Translations under genes and position numbers: made by a program
Notes under the pieces: model-generated
The model's input: only the letters and a program-made list of their open reading frames with translations
Told to the model about the DNA's origin: nothing
Databases searched by the model: none
Source: Vampirovibrionales bacterium
GTDB taxonomy: Bacteria; Cyanobacteriota; Vampirovibrionia; Vampirovibrionales; Vampirovibrionaceae
DNA: 64,000 nucleotides
Assembly (NCBI GenBank): GCA_029866025.1
Contig: JARXAD010000013.1
Coordinates: 124,001-188,000, forward strand
Reading direction: 5' to 3'
Part shown: piece by piece, positions 35,802 to 45,255 of the stretch
Layout of the letters: the number at the start of each line of letters is the position of its first letter
How positions within the stretch are numbered: the first letter of the stretch is position 1

Positions 35802-36266
35802 TTAGCAGCGAACGGTTTGACCTACTGCGGATAGCTCATCCACGCGGGGTTGGTGGCGGTCGCCGTCAAAGGGCTCGGCTAGCCATGCGTCTACAATTTC
35901 GGCGGCACGGGGGGCGGCGGTGACGCGCCCACCCATGCATAAAATGTTGGTGTCGTTGTGGCGACGGCTCCACAGGGCGGTGCTCACGTCGTTGGCCCAA
36001 ACGGCGCGGGCAAAGACAAAGCGATTGGCGGCAATGCAGACGCCCACGCCGCTTCCGCAGCATAGGATGCCTTTAATGGCTCCGGATTCAATGCCTTCGG
36101 CGTGCAGGCGAAGCAAGGCGCTTTGGGTGACGGCGGGGTAGTCGACGGCATCTGTGCTGTGGCAGCCCATATCGATGATCTCAAAGCCTTGCTGGGTGAG
36201 GTGTTCTTTGAGGGCTTCTTTTAACGTAAATCCGCCGTGGTCAGCTGCGAGGAGAATGGAGGGCAT
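35802..36266 (-). CDS. rpiB: Ribose-5-phosphate isomerase B
   Basis: Interconverts ribose-5-phosphate and ribulose-5-phosphate. 154 residues of the RpiB/LacAB fold: LAADHGGFTLKEALKEHL, DMGCHSTDAVDYP, the active-site loop GILCCGSGVGVCIAANRF and NDVSTALWSRRHNDTNILCMGGR. The Cys before GSGVG and the downstream His/Arg are in place. glyA often lies near rpiB in other bacteria; here they are on the same strand with a repeat-filled gap between. Confidence 0.95.
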   Translation of the reverse strand: MPSILLAADHGGFTLKEALKEHLTQQGFEIIDMGCHSTDAVDYPAVTQSALLRLHAEGIESGAIKGILCCGSGVGVCIAANRFVFARAVWANDVSTALWSRRHNDTNILCMGGRVTAAPRAAEIVDAWLAEPFDGDRHQPRVDELSAVGQTVRC

Positions 36267-36400
36267 GGGGGTATTCCTTAAAGGCTTCTGTTAGTTGGTA
36301 TTGTAGCAACAATGGTTAGCAACTTTTATTTTTAGGCGTTTTTAATGAAGTAAGGTTACTCAAAACTTGCTTTTACTCAGAACGAAAGGACTCAATAAAG

Positions 36401-36838
36401 ATGATTCGTTTTAGTGGCTTAATCCTCTACAATGAACAAGCGCTTTTCAATGGTGCTAAAGATGAAGAATTTGATAGGCGTTTAAATTTCACAACGGAGA
36501 TTGCCAATAATTATAAGTGGCCTTTCCCTAAAGGAACTTCCGATTATAATTTTTCTGGCGCGTGTCCCCTTAAAAATTATGACAGCCGGACAGATGCTTT
36601 TGTGTACAGCATTCCTCATGGTGTGTACAACATTGTTCATGGTACAAAAGCAGACTGCGACAAGATGAATGAGCTTTACCCACAAGCGAACGCAGGATAT
36701 TTTGAGTACCCAACAAAATCAAAAATTCCGCTTGTTGGCAACTTGCTTAATGTTGCAATGAAACCCGTCAAGCACACCGATAAACAAATGGATAAATTGG
36801 CCAAACAACATTTTTTAAAGCAGCAAAATTACCTTTAA
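36401..36838 (+). CDS. Orphan hypothetical protein
   Basis: 145 residues, AT-richer than its neighbours, beginning MIRFSGLILYNEQALFNG. The middle is rich in Tyr, Asn, Lys and Asp; four Cys occur. No membrane segment apart from a weak hydrophobic stretch (IPLVGNLLNVAM). Not recognised. GAAAGGA lies upstream of ATG 36401. The gene is isolated between rpiB and dnaK and ends at a strong bidirectional terminator, consistent with a self-contained accessory cassette. Confidence 0.55.
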   Translation: MIRFSGLILYNEQALFNGAKDEEFDRRLNFTTEIANNYKWPFPKGTSDYNFSGACPLKNYDSRTDAFVYSIPHGVYNIVHGTKADCDKMNELYPQANAGYFEYPTKSKIPLVGNLLNVAMKPVKHTDKQMDKLAKQHFLKQQNYL

Positions 36839-36840
36839 AA

Positions 36841-36885
36841 CAAAAGCCCCTTATTCCATGGTAATCGTGGATTGAGGGGCTTTTG
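36841..36885. terminator. Bidirectional intrinsic terminator
   Basis: CAAAAGCCCCT (36841-36851) pairs with AGGGGCTTTTG (36875-36885), an 11-bp stem with A- and T-runs. It serves both the orphan gene and dnaK, which converge here. Confidence 0.88.
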
Positions 36886-36906
36886 GATTGCTAGAGCGAA
36901 TACGTG

Positions 36907-38787
36907 CTACACGGCGGCACCGGCGGGGGTGGCCTCGTCACTGGGCCTAAACTCGGCGTCAATCACGTCGTCATTGGGAGCAGAACCGGCATCGGCACCA
37001 CCTTCGGCAGAAGCACCGGCGGCAGCCGCTTGCTCATACACTTGGGTGCTGAGGGCATAGGCGGCGGTTTGCAGCTCTTCTTGCAGGGTCTTCATTTGGG
37101 CGGTGTCGTTGTTTTTTACGGCCTCGCGCAAGTTGTTAATGATGGTGGTCATCTTGTCTTTATCGGCGGCAGGCACTTTGTCACCCAAGTCGGCCAACTG
37201 GCGCTCCACACTATAGCTAAGGCTGTCGCAATTGTTGCGCAATTCCACGGCTTCTTTTTGGGCGGCATCTTCGCTGGCGTGGGCTTCGGCGTCTTTCACC
37301 ATGCGCTCAATCTCGTCATCGTTCAGGTTGGTGTTGCTGGTAATGACAATTTTTTGCTCTTTGCCGGTGGCTTGATCTTTGGCGCTGACGTTCACAATGC
37401 CGTTGGCGTCAATGTCAAAGGTCACTTCAATTTTAGGAATGCCACGCTGAGCCGTAGGCAGGCCTTCTAATCTAAAGTTGCCTAGGGTTTTGTTGTCACG
37501 GGCCATGGGGCGTTCGCCTTGTAGCACGTGAACATCCACGCTGGTTTGGTTGTCTTCAGCGGTGGAAAAGGTTTCGGTGCGGCGCACAGGAATGGTGGTG
37601 TTGCGTTCCACCAATTTGGTCATCACGCCGCCCAGGGTTTCAATACCGAGGCTCAAGGGGGTCACGTCCAGCAGCACAATGTCTTTCACTTCGCCAGCCA
37701 ATACACCGGCTTGAACGCCAGCACCAATGGCCACTACTTCATCCGGGTTCACGCCTTGGTGAGGCTCTTTGCCGCCCGTCATTTGGCGAACCAGCTCTTG
37801 CACGGCAGGGATACGAGTGGAACCGCCCACCAACACCACTTCGTCAATGTCGCTGGTGCTTACTTTGGCATCTTTGAGGGCTTGTTCCACGGGCTTGCGG
37901 CAGCGCTCAATCAGGTCGCGGGTCAGCTCGTTAAACTTGGCGCGAGACAAGGTGAGTTCCAAGTGTTTGGGGCCGTTTTGATCCGCCGTAATAAAGGGCA
38001 AGCTAATGCTGGTTTCCATCACGCTAGAAAGCTCGCACTTGGCTTTTTCGGCGGCTTCTTTGAGACGCTGCATGGCCTGTTTGTCGTTTTTTAGGTCAAT
38101 GCCTTCTTGCTTTTTAAATTCGTCGGCCAACCAGGCAATGAGTAGATCATCAAAATCGTCGCCGCCCAAGTGGGTGTCGCCGTGGGTGGATTTCACTTCA
38201 AAGACGCCGTCGCCCATTTCTAGCACGGTTACGTCAAAGGTACCGCCGCCTAAATCGAAGACGAGGATGGTTTGATCTTTACTTTCTTCCAAACCATAGG
38301 CAAAGGCAGCCGCCGTGGGCTCGTTCACAATGCGAAGGACTTCGAGGCCTGCAATTTTACCGGCATCTTTGGTGGCTTGGCGTTGGCTGTCATCAAAGTA
38401 GGCTGGCACGGTAATGACTGCCTTGGTGACTTTTTCGCCCAAATAGGTGGAGGCATCATCGGCTAGTTTGCGCAAAATTTTGGCGCTAATTTCTTGAGAC
38501 GTGTAGTCGGTGCCGTCAATATTCCATTTGTGGCCGGTGCCCATATGACGCTTATTACTGGCAATGGTGCGGTCGTGATTGAGAATGGCTTGGCGCTTGG
38601 CCAATTGGCCCACCAGCCATTCACCGGTTTTGCTTTTGGCCACGATGGAGGGGGTGGTACGGGCGCCTTCGGCGTTGGGGATGACGGTGGGTTTGCCACC
38701 TTCCATCACGGCCACGCACGAGTTGGTGGTGCCCAAATCAATACCGACGACTTTGCTGCTAGCCTTTTGGTTATTTTGGTCACTCAT
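36907..38787 (-). CDS. dnaK: Chaperone DnaK (Hsp70)
   Basis: ATP-driven chaperone with DnaJ and GrpE. 626 residues: the nucleotide-binding domain opens [20 protein letters not shown] and has [40 protein letters not shown] and [13 protein letters not shown]; the substrate domain has [19 protein letters not shown]; the lid ends in a Gly/Ala tail with DDVIDAEF. The first nine residues (MSDQNNQKA) are an extra leader. AGGAAT supports the start. No CIRCE inverted repeat is seen upstream, and grpE and dnaJ are not adjacent. Confidence 0.97.
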   Translation of the reverse strand: MSDQNNQKASSKVVGIDLGTTNSCVAVMEGGKPTVIPNAEGARTTPSIVAKSKTGEWLVGQLAKRQAILNHDRTIASNKRHMGTGHKWNIDGTDYTSQEISAKILRKLADDASTYLGEKVTKAVITVPAYFDDSQRQATKDAGKIAGLEVLRIVNEPTAAAFAYGLEESKDQTILVFDLGGGTFDVTVLEMGDGVFEVKSTHGDTHLGGDDFDDLLIAWLADEFKKQEGIDLKNDKQAMQRLKEAAEKAKCELSSVMETSISLPFITADQNGPKHLELTLSRAKFNELTRDLIERCRKPVEQALKDAKVSTSDIDEVVLVGGSTRIPAVQELVRQMTGGKEPHQGVNPDEVVAIGAGVQAGVLAGEVKDIVLLDVTPLSLGIETLGGVMTKLVERNTTIPVRRTETFSTAEDNQTSVDVHVLQGERPMARDNKTLGNFRLEGLPTAQRGIPKIEVTFDIDANGIVNVSAKDQATGKEQKIVITSNTNLNDDEIERMVKDAEAHASEDAAQKEAVELRNNCDSLSYSVERQLADLGDKVPAADKDKMTTIINNLREAVKNNDTAQMKTLQEELQTAAYALSTQVYEQAAAAGASAEGGADAGSAPNDDVIDAEFRPSDEATPAGAAV

Positions 38788-38963
38788 GGGAATATTCCTA
38801 TTCTGTTTGGATAATAACGATGAAAAATTAGACGGTTTTAAAAAGCTGCTGGTGATTGGATCTGCAGGCGGCTGGCCACCCTAAAGATGTTTCTCAAGAC
38901 ACAGTAACCCTACTGTAGCGCATAAAACGGCCCAAAGCCCCTCGCTTAAGAAAGCTTTAATGT

Positions 38964-38979
38964 TCCCCCCAAGGGGGGA
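38964..38979 (-). terminator. Possible terminator after the HIT gene
   Basis: TCCCCCC and GGGGGGA are separated by two bases. The hairpin lies about 45 bases past the stop of the HIT-like gene on the minus strand. T-run support is weak. Confidence 0.4.
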
Positions 38980-39024
38980 TTGGATAGGGGGGCTTTGGTT
39001 TGGTGGCTGTTAAAATAGTTTGGC

Positions 39025-39408
39025 TTATAGGAGATGAACGTTGTGCGTTGCTGCCCACGTTTCCAGCGCATCCGTGGCAGCGCCATCCCATGCCGGTTGA
39101 GGGTCGTTATTTCGGGCATCAAACAAGGCGGTGCCTCGTTGGGTGTCGTCCGCCCAGCGAGGGTACCAGTTGGGATAGAGGTGTAAATGCAAATGGGGCT
39201 CCACCTCACTCAGCATTAGCCAATACACTTTTTTGGCACCCAGCGATTCTAGCGCAGCTGCCCAAGCAGTAGCGGCGGTAAATAATGCTGGAGGCAGATC
39301 GGCGTAGCGGGTAATTAGTGTGGGTGTGGATAGCTGAATATACCCGTTCCGCTGGCCTTGCAGGGCGACAAGAGGCTTGGTTGTTTCGTTAATAAAGGGA
39401 GAAGGCAT
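39025..39408 (-). CDS. HIT-like (histidine triad) protein
   Basis: 127 residues. The histidine triad is visible as EVEPHLHLHLYPNW, which matches H-x-H-x-H of the HIT/GalT fold, and a strand LGAKKVYWLMLSE precedes it. HIT proteins are nucleotide hydrolases or transferases. The rest is short of the usual N-terminal landmarks, so the subfamily is unclear; some HIT-like proteins of this pattern are annotated as Ap4A-type hydrolases. It lies between dnaK and a frameshifted orphan gene. Confidence 0.75.
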   Translation of the reverse strand: MPSPFINETTKPLVALQGQRNGYIQLSTPTLITRYADLPPALFTAATAWAAALESLGAKKVYWLMLSEVEPHLHLHLYPNWYPRWADDTQRGTALFDARNNDPQPAWDGAATDALETWAATHNVHLL

Positions 39409-39426
39409 GCGTAATTAGAAGTCTTA

Positions 39427-39746
39427 TTAGGCACTTATCGAGGGGTTAAAGAGTGAAGGTTTTACTAAGTGAGGTTTCATTATTTCCTTAAACTCTTTCT
39501 GCTCTTTCTCAATTTTATTTTTTTCATAATTTTGGAATATATGTCTAGTTATAAACCCTGATGCGGTTGTAAAAGGGCGAAAGCCAAGTGAGTACCTTTG
39601 GGCGTATAGCGTGTGAAATAGTCGTCGTTAACTTTTCCAAACGTTACGGTATCAACGTCATTTGCATTGACAGAATCAAAACGAGTCGCACTATTTTTTA
39701 ACGCAGCGGGCGGCATTGTGGTAGAAACCGATTGAATGGAGCGCAT
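39427..39746 (-). pseudogene. Orphan gene with a probable -1 frameshift
   Basis: The frame from ATG 39746 runs 65 codons (MRSIQSVSTTMPPAALKNSA, then VTFGKVNDDYFTRYTPK) and stops at 39549. The next frame is open over the junction and reads RYSLGFRPFTTASGFITRHI and then FQNYEKNKIEKEQKEFKEIM, ending at 39427. This second part is strongly protein-like (Lys/Glu/Phe-rich) but has no start or ribosome-binding site of its own. One extra A in the CCCAAAGG run near 39598-39604 would join the two parts into about 106 residues. Either a recent 1-base deletion, a sequencing error or real frameshifting. Function unknown; the N-terminus has the VTFGK motif shared by other orphans. Confidence 0.55.
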
Positions 39747-39776
39747 GGGTAAAATCCTTAGAAGTGGTAATTGCGT

Positions 39777-40652
39777 CTAGTTTACACCCAACGTCAACTC
39801 CATCCCAATGTCCACCGGTGGGGCGCCCACGGTAATTTGGCTGGTGGAAATATGATCCACACCGGTTTGGGCAATGGCCCCAATAGTCTCTAAGGTTACG
39901 CCGCCGCTGGCTTCCGTGGTGGGGCGTTGTTCACCGGCAGGCAATGCGTTGATCATGGCCACAGCTTGGCGCAATTGTTCCAGGCTCATGTTATCCAGCA
40001 ACACATTGTCGGGGCGAATTGTTTCTGGCAACGCCAATAGCTGAGAAAGCTGTTCCAATGTATCGCATTCCACCGTTAATTTTTGGGATGCCGACAGCGA
40101 TTGGCGAAGGCGCGTTACGGCTTCTTCAATAGAGATTTCCATGGCCGCCCAATGATTATCCTTCAGCATGGCGGCATCGCCCAAGTGCATGCGGTGGTTG
40201 TGGCCTCCGCCATGAACCACGGCGGTTTTTTCCAGCATACGCAGTCCAGGGGTGGTTTTTCGGGTGTCCAACAGTTTGCACCCACAATTATTCATGGCTT
40301 TTACAAAGCGCTGAGTATGAGTGGCCACGGCGCACAAATGTTGCAAGGTATTCAGGGCCGCCCGCTCCGCCATCAGTAGCGACCCCACAGGGCCCGTGAT
40401 GGTCATTATGCATTGGCCTGTTGTTATGGAATCACCGTTATGCGCATGGGGCACGATGGTAAGCGTTTGATCCACACGTTTAAACAGTTCAGCGGTTACG
40501 TCTATCCCACTTGCCACAAGGTCTTCTCGGGTGTTAAGAGTGGCGGTACCGAATTGGGGCAGTCCACCTAGCCCGGTAACGGTGCAGTCGCCCCAAGCCA
40601 AGTCTTCAGCGAGGATGGCGTCTATCCATGAGTCCTGCGCGGTGAGACTCAT
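39777..40652 (-). CDS. nadC: Nicotinate-nucleotide pyrophosphorylase (quinolinate PRTase)
   Basis: Converts quinolinate and PRPP to nicotinate mononucleotide in de novo NAD synthesis. 291 residues with the N-terminal AEDLAWGDCTVTGL, the signature LLDTRKTTPGLRMLEK and the His/Lys region VHGGGHNHRMHLGDAAMLKD, and a closing barrel with DNVLLDNMSLEQL and EASGGVTLETIGAIAQTGVD. Its ATG overlaps the nadB stop (ATGA), so both are translated together. Confidence 0.97.
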   Translation of the reverse strand: MSLTAQDSWIDAILAEDLAWGDCTVTGLGGLPQFGTATLNTREDLVASGIDVTAELFKRVDQTLTIVPHAHNGDSITTGQCIMTITGPVGSLLMAERAALNTLQHLCAVATHTQRFVKAMNNCGCKLLDTRKTTPGLRMLEKTAVVHGGGHNHRMHLGDAAMLKDNHWAAMEISIEEAVTRLRQSLSASQKLTVECDTLEQLSQLLALPETIRPDNVLLDNMSLEQLRQAVAMINALPAGEQRPTTEASGGVTLETIGAIAQTGVDHISTSQITVGAPPVDIGMELTLGVN

Positions 40653-42373
40653 GCCACGGCGGCCGACAAGGCCTGGATGGGTTGAGGCGATAACGCCACT
40701 TGATGAGGCGCTTCACCCAACAGGCAGAGGGTGTGGTACGGCGTGAGAGATGCGTTGGGGTAATCGCTTCGGTAGTGGGCGCCACGGCTTTCTGTGCGTA
40801 ACAAAGCACATTGAGTCATAACGTCTGCCAAAATCAATTGCTGCCACACATCTACCCCGTTGGGAGAGGTGTGATGAAGGTTTTGCAACAGGCATTGCTG
40901 CTTTAAAGCCGCAATGCCTTGTAAGGCCAAGCGTAAACCGGCATCGTTACGAATGACACCCACCGAGTCCCACATTAGTTGGCGTAAGGTGGTTTCTATG
41001 GCTTGAAGTTCGAGAGTCTTTCCCCAGCGTAACGCCCTCAGGGTTTCGGGGGCGTCTGTGGGGTGAGTTTCTAATAAGGTTACTTTAGCAGTGATGGACG
41101 GCATGGCTTGAAACGACTGGTTTAACAGCACCGCCACATTGCGTGCCCCAACAACGCATTCTAATAAAGAGTTGCTGGCCAAACGGTTGGCGCCATGCAG
41201 GCCGGTCCAAATACTTTCGCCAATGGCATACAGGCCTTTGACACCAGTATAGCCGTTGCCATCGACTCGAATACCACCCATCATGTAATGGGCGGCCGGG
41301 GCTACCGGAATGGGGTGGGTTGAAATATCGACGCCAAAGCCTAAACAAGCCTTGGCAATACTGGGGAATCTTTTTTCGAGGAGTGCTTTCGGCTGGTGGC
41401 TAATATCCAGCCACACAAAGTCTTTATTTTTAGGCGATTCTTTTTTTAGCGCGTCATAAATGGCGCGCGTTACAATGTCTCTCGGGGCCAAATCCCCTTG
41501 GGGGTGGGTGGAAACCCTTTTCCCGGTTTGGGTGGTAAGCCGCCCACCTTCACCGCGAACGGCTTCGGAAATGAGGAACTGGGTTTGGGGTTGCCCATCC
41601 ACTGGGGCTACAAAGGCGGTTGGATGGAATTGAACAAACTCCATGTCCACCAAGGTGCAACCGGCTTCGTAAGCCAGCGTAAAGCCGTTGCCTGTAGCGC
41701 CTGCTGGGTTGGTGGTTTGGGTGTACAGTCGTCCTGCGCCGCCGGTGGCTAAAATGGTGGCTTGTGCGTTTACCACATAAGCCTGGGGCGATTTTCGATT
41801 AACCACGGCAGCGCCTATTACTGCATTGGCATCATTTTTAATCAGGGATACTGCCTGACAATAGGCCATGCATCGAATATTGGGGTGTTTTTCCACATGA
41901 TCCGTCAGGGTGAGTTCCACTTGGCGTCCCGTGGCATCGCCTCCGGCGTGGATGATACGTCGGGCCCCGTGGCCACCTTCGAGGGTTAAGGCCAGTTGGC
42001 CCCGTTCGTCGCGGTCAAAGGGCACACCTAATAGCATTAAGTCGGCAATGGCCAAATGGCCGTCGCGTAAAATAGCTTCCACAGCGTGCGGGTCGCACAA
42101 GCCTGCGCCGGCGTCCAGGGTGTCGTTAATGTGGGATTGGAGGGAGTCGTCGTCGCTATCGGGCAATACAGCTGCAATGCCCCCTTGGGCGTAGCGAGAA
42201 TTGTTCTCCGTCAGGGCGTTTTTGGTAATAATCAGTACTTTTTGGCCTGCATCTGCCAGCTTTAAAGCACAAAACAAGCCAGAAATGCCGCTGCCAATCA
42301 TAAGAACATCAGCCGAAAGGCTCTCCCACGAAGGAGAAACCAATGATGCAGAGGCAGGAGATGTTGGCGTCAT
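40649..42373 (-). CDS. nadB: L-aspartate oxidase
   Basis: FAD enzyme that oxidises aspartate to iminoaspartate, the first step of de novo NAD synthesis. 574 residues: dinucleotide-binding GSGISGLFCALKLADAG, the SRYAQGGIAAVLPDSDDD block, EGGHGARRIIHAGGDATG, and the fumarate-reductase-like active site HPIPVAPAAHYMMGGIRVD, plus GLHGANRLASNSLLECVVGA. Operon with nadC; the quinolinate synthase gene nadA is elsewhere. Confidence 0.97.
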   Translation of the reverse strand: MTPTSPASASLVSPSWESLSADVLMIGSGISGLFCALKLADAGQKVLIITKNALTENNSRYAQGGIAAVLPDSDDDSLQSHINDTLDAGAGLCDPHAVEAILRDGHLAIADLMLLGVPFDRDERGQLALTLEGGHGARRIIHAGGDATGRQVELTLTDHVEKHPNIRCMAYCQAVSLIKNDANAVIGAAVVNRKSPQAYVVNAQATILATGGAGRLYTQTTNPAGATGNGFTLAYEAGCTLVDMEFVQFHPTAFVAPVDGQPQTQFLISEAVRGEGGRLTTQTGKRVSTHPQGDLAPRDIVTRAIYDALKKESPKNKDFVWLDISHQPKALLEKRFPSIAKACLGFGVDISTHPIPVAPAAHYMMGGIRVDGNGYTGVKGLYAIGESIWTGLHGANRLASNSLLECVVGARNVAVLLNQSFQAMPSITAKVTLLETHPTDAPETLRALRWGKTLELQAIETTLRQLMWDSVGVIRNDAGLRLALQGIAALKQQCLLQNLHHTSPNGVDVWQQLILADVMTQCALLRTESRGAHYRSDYPNASLTPYHTLCLLGEAPHQVALSPQPIQALSAAVA

Positions 42374-42583
42374 AACAATCCATCGTTAAGCAGCGCTACC
42401 GTGTGGCGTGATTGTAACACCAAGCCGTGTGGAACCCAGAAGCTAACGATCAGGGCGACTTGTATTTGTAACACCCCGTTATATTGTTTCGGTTTAGTGC
42501 GTCAACATGGCTAATTTGTGGTGTTTAGGCTTTGTGTCAGTAATTAAACACCCCCTTAATAAAATAAACACCCCTTGCCGTGC

Positions 42584-42612
42584 TTGATGAAGCGTTATTT
42601 GGCTGGTACACT
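42584..42612 (+). promoter_or_regulatory. Probable promoter of rimP-nusA
   Basis: TTGATG (42584-42589) and TACACT (42607-42612) are separated by exactly 17 bases, about 90 bases before rimP. This gives a leader that contains the hairpin described next. Confidence 0.55.
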
Positions 42613-42636
42613 AGGGACTACATTTTTCATACACTG

Positions 42637-42676
42637 AAAAGTGGGAACCTTTTAACAGGTGCCCACTTTTTTAGGT
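42637..42676 (+). terminator. Attenuator-like hairpin in the rimP-nusA leader
   Basis: AAAAGTGGG (42637-42645) pairs with CCCACTTTT (42662-42670), followed by TTTAGGTTTTTAGG. It lies between the promoter and the rimP start, where no upstream gene needs terminating, so premature termination control is likely. The rest of 42374-42700 shows no gene. Confidence 0.6.
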
Positions 42677-42700
42677 TTTTAGGGTTCCTAACGCTCTTTT

Positions 42701-43405
42701 ATGTCTTCTCCTTTGTCCGTAGCCGCCATGCCAACTCCCTCGCCTGCCCAACAGCAGGCGGCCAGTGCTTTACTGATGGCGCTTAACGAGTATTTGCTGA
42801 CGGTGCCTGCGTTGGCCCATTTATTATGCTTACACACCGGCTGGGAATGGGAAGCCCAACTGGGCGGCGGGAAAAAGAACTTAGGCCGTTGGCATTGGGT
42901 GGTGAGTTTGGCCAATCGCCAAGCAGGCTACCAAACGGGTACCGTGGACCCCGTGACCATTGCTGATTTGCCTAGTGTGACGCTGGCCGAATGCGAGCCT
43001 GTGAGCCTGTGGGTGTCTGAAACCCTAGAGAAACCCGAATTTTCCAAGCTGCTGGGCGACTTGGCCTACGACTTGGACGTGGCCTCTCCCGGTGTGTTTC
43101 GTCAACTCACCACGCCGTTGGAATTTGCCTTTTATCAAGGTTGGCCAGTCACGGTAGAAGAGCAAATGCCGTTGTCAGAAGCGGATGCTCCGGCCAAAGG
43201 CAAGGGCAAACCCACAAAAAAATCTGCGAAACTCCCTTCCTTGCCTACGGCAACGTTAACAGCTGCCAATGGCACAACGGTTACTCTCACTTTATCTGGC
43301 GGTGAGATCCAAACCTTTCCAATCGAAGCGTTGACCACTACCTGTCGGGTGTGCCTTAATCCGCCCCTCAAAAAGCCCACGGCTACTGCCGTGGTAAGCG
43401 AGTAA
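42701..43405 (+). CDS. rimP: Divergent ribosome maturation factor RimP
   Basis: 234 residues, much longer than the usual 150-160. Identified by position before nusA and by pattern: VTLAECEPVSLWVSETLE followed by YDLDVASPGVFRQLTTPLEF and YQGWPVTV match the RimP blocks around the conserved C-E-x-V-S and S-S-P-G motifs. The C-terminal GTTVTLTLSGG then TFPIEAL matches its SH3-like domain. A 40-residue N-terminal extension and a Lys/Pro linker (about residues 155-182) are extra. RimP helps assemble the 30S subunit. Two Cys near the C-terminus are unusual. Confidence rests on motifs plus synteny. Confidence 0.8.
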   Translation: MSSPLSVAAMPTPSPAQQQAASALLMALNEYLLTVPALAHLLCLHTGWEWEAQLGGGKKNLGRWHWVVSLANRQAGYQTGTVDPVTIADLPSVTLAECEPVSLWVSETLEKPEFSKLLGDLAYDLDVASPGVFRQLTTPLEFAFYQGWPVTVEEQMPLSEADAPAKGKGKPTKKSAKLPSLPTATLTAANGTTVTLTLSGGEIQTFPIEALTTTCRVCLNPPLKKPTATAVVSE

Positions 43406-43452
43406 ACGTTAATTTCCCCGTTTTAACCATCCCTGTTTAAGGAGACCACCCC

Positions 43453-44772
43453 ATGTTAAAAATCGGATCCGCTTTACTGGAAAACGCTGAATTGCTGGAG
43501 CGCGAGCGCGGCATTCCCAAAGATGTAACCATGGATGCCTTAAAAGAAGCGATGGTAGCGGCCTACAAACGCTACGCCAAAATGGAAAACAGCGAAGGCA
43601 TTGTGTGCTACCTCACCGAGCGCACCGGCGAAATTGGGATTTTTCAGCAGCAAGAGATTGTGGACGAAATTCCCGAAGAGTTGGAAGAAGAAGGCCTACT
43701 CCACACCGTGATGCTGCTGGATGACGCTAAAAAGCTAAAGCCCGACGTGGAAGTGGGCGATATTTTAGAATTTGAAGTTACCCCTAACGACTTTGGCCGC
43801 ATTGCGGCTCAGGCTGCCAAGCAGGTCATCACCCAGCGTATTCGCGAAGCGGAAAAGCTGCTGATTTTAAAAGAATACGAAGAAAAGCGTGGCCAAGTAA
43901 CCACGGGCGTGGTGCAACGTATTGAAGGCCGCAACGTGGTGGTGAACATTGGCAAAAGCGAAGCGGTATTGACGCCTCGTGAGCAGCTGGATGGCGAATA
44001 TTACCGCGTGGGTAACAAGTTGCGCGTGTATGTGGCCGATTTGCGCGACACAGGTCGTGTGCCCCAAATTATTGTGAGCCAGTCCCATCCTCAAATGGTG
44101 CGTGAAGTGTTTGAACTGGAAGTGCCGGAAATTGAAGATGGCGTGGTGGAACTCAAAAGCATTGCTCGCGAAGCCGGACAGCGCACCAAGGTGGCGGTTC
44201 ACAGCAACGATCCCAACGTGGACCCTCAGGGTGCCTGTATTGGTGGCCGCGGGTCGCGGATTCAAGCCATTGTGAACGAATTGAAAAACGAAAAAATCGA
44301 CATCATCCGCTGGTCAGAAGATCCGGTGGAGTTTATTGGCAATGCCTTGGCCCCTGCCAAGCAAATGACCATTTACATTGACTACACCAACCCCGATTAC
44401 CGTTCGGCGCTCGTGGTGATTCCCGATGATCAGCTGAGCTTGGCCATTGGCCGTGGTGGGCAAAACGTTCGCTTGGCCAGCAAGCTAACGGGCTACAAGC
44501 TAGACATCAAAGGCCAAAGCATCATTGAGCAAGAAGGCTTGCCCCTCCATATTTATGAGCAGTACTACGGCACCCCCACGGAAGTTGCTGAAGGTGAAAC
44601 GCCTGAGACGTCTTCGGATGCGGTGACGGAAGCGGTGGCCGATGCGGAAGGCTTGGACAATACCAACACGGCTGAGGTTGAGTACCAAGGCATCTCTACC
44701 GAAACCATGGATGCCGATGAGGCCATTGCTGTGGTGGAAGATTCTGTGGATGAGCTGGTGGAAACCGTCTAA
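43453..44772 (+). CDS. nusA: Transcription termination/antitermination factor NusA
   Basis: Binds RNA polymerase and nascent RNA to control pausing, termination and antitermination. 439 residues: N-terminal polymerase-binding domain, S1 domain (GQVTTGVVQRIEGRNVVVNI), and two KH domains (DPQGACIGGRGSRIQAIVNE; DDQLSLAIGRGGQNVRLASK). An acidic tail of about 75 residues (rich in Glu, Asp, Thr, Val) follows in place of the acidic repeats of E. coli. AAGGAG upstream supports the ATG. Downstream partners such as ylxR and infB are absent. Confidence 0.97.
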   Translation: MLKIGSALLENAELLERERGIPKDVTMDALKEAMVAAYKRYAKMENSEGIVCYLTERTGEIGIFQQQEIVDEIPEELEEEGLLHTVMLLDDAKKLKPDVEVGDILEFEVTPNDFGRIAAQAAKQVITQRIREAEKLLILKEYEEKRGQVTTGVVQRIEGRNVVVNIGKSEAVLTPREQLDGEYYRVGNKLRVYVADLRDTGRVPQIIVSQSHPQMVREVFELEVPEIEDGVVELKSIAREAGQRTKVAVHSNDPNVDPQGACIGGRGSRIQAIVNELKNEKIDIIRWSEDPVEFIGNALAPAKQMTIYIDYTNPDYRSALVVIPDDQLSLAIGRGGQNVRLASKLTGYKLDIKGQSIIEQEGLPLHIYEQYYGTPTEVAEGETPETSSDAVTEAVADAEGLDNTNTAEVEYQGISTETMDADEAIAVVEDSVDELVETV

Positions 44773-44838
44773 GACGGTCTTTGATAATGAATCATAGAGA
44801 TAGCGCCTTCACACTCTTGGGTTTGGGGGCGTTGTTTT
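44764..44838 (+). terminator. Terminator hairpins after nusA
   Basis: ACCGTC and GACGGT flank the nusA stop codon (44764-44778) with CTTT after. A second stem, AGCGCC (44802-44807) with GGCGTT (44828-44833), is followed by GTTTTATTT. Either may end the operon. Confidence 0.5.
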
Positions 44839-44955
44839 ATTTAGGGCCGCTTGTAACGAACGGTAACGTTCTTTAGGTTTTGGGCAATGCGGCATTTTGA
44901 GGGGGCTTATGGTAGTAAGTTGTAGTTGTTTTGCTTTTGCGAGAAAGATGGCTTT

Positions 44956-45255
44956 ATGAAGATCAATCGCTTTGCTTCGTACACCCCCCGATTTGGTACC
45001 GTTGATTCCAAGGTTGAGTTACAAATCGGGATGAATCTCACTTATACCCCCCCCCCAGGTGAGGGGGATGATTTTTATTTGGATCTGAACAATATTCGCT
45101 TAATCCCTGCTACAGAGACGAACTTTGAGGTGGATAAGGAACTGCGCGATGACGGTAAGGTTTTTGCATATGAAGCAGTGAATGACCGTGGCAAAAAAGT
45201 GGCTAGCGGTACTATTGAAGAAGGTACGATTCGAACACTTTACACTATAGCCTAG
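44956..45255 (+). CDS. Small orphan protein with PRFGTV N-terminus
   Basis: 99 residues: MKINRFASYTPRFGTVDSKV, then an acidic, beta-rich body (EGDDFYLDLNNIRLIP; ELRDDGKVFAYEAVNDRGKK). No signal peptide or membrane helix. The FG motif near residue 13 is shared with other orphan proteins of the window. Not recognised. Its stop codon falls inside the first unit of a 26-bp tandem duplication. Confidence 0.55.
   Translation: MKINRFASYTPRFGTVDSKVELQIGMNLTYTPPPGEGDDFYLDLNNIRLIPATETNFEVDKELRDDGKVFAYEAVNDRGKKVASGTIEEGTIRTLYTIA

Noticed and set aside
38788-38900. CIRCE or other heat-shock operator before dnaK
   Set aside because: No GTTAGCACTC-like inverted repeat was found on either strand upstream of dnaK.
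42580-42786. 68-codon plus frame across the rimP promoter and start
   Set aside because: It covers the promoter and attenuator and overlaps rimP out of frame; composition is not protein-like.
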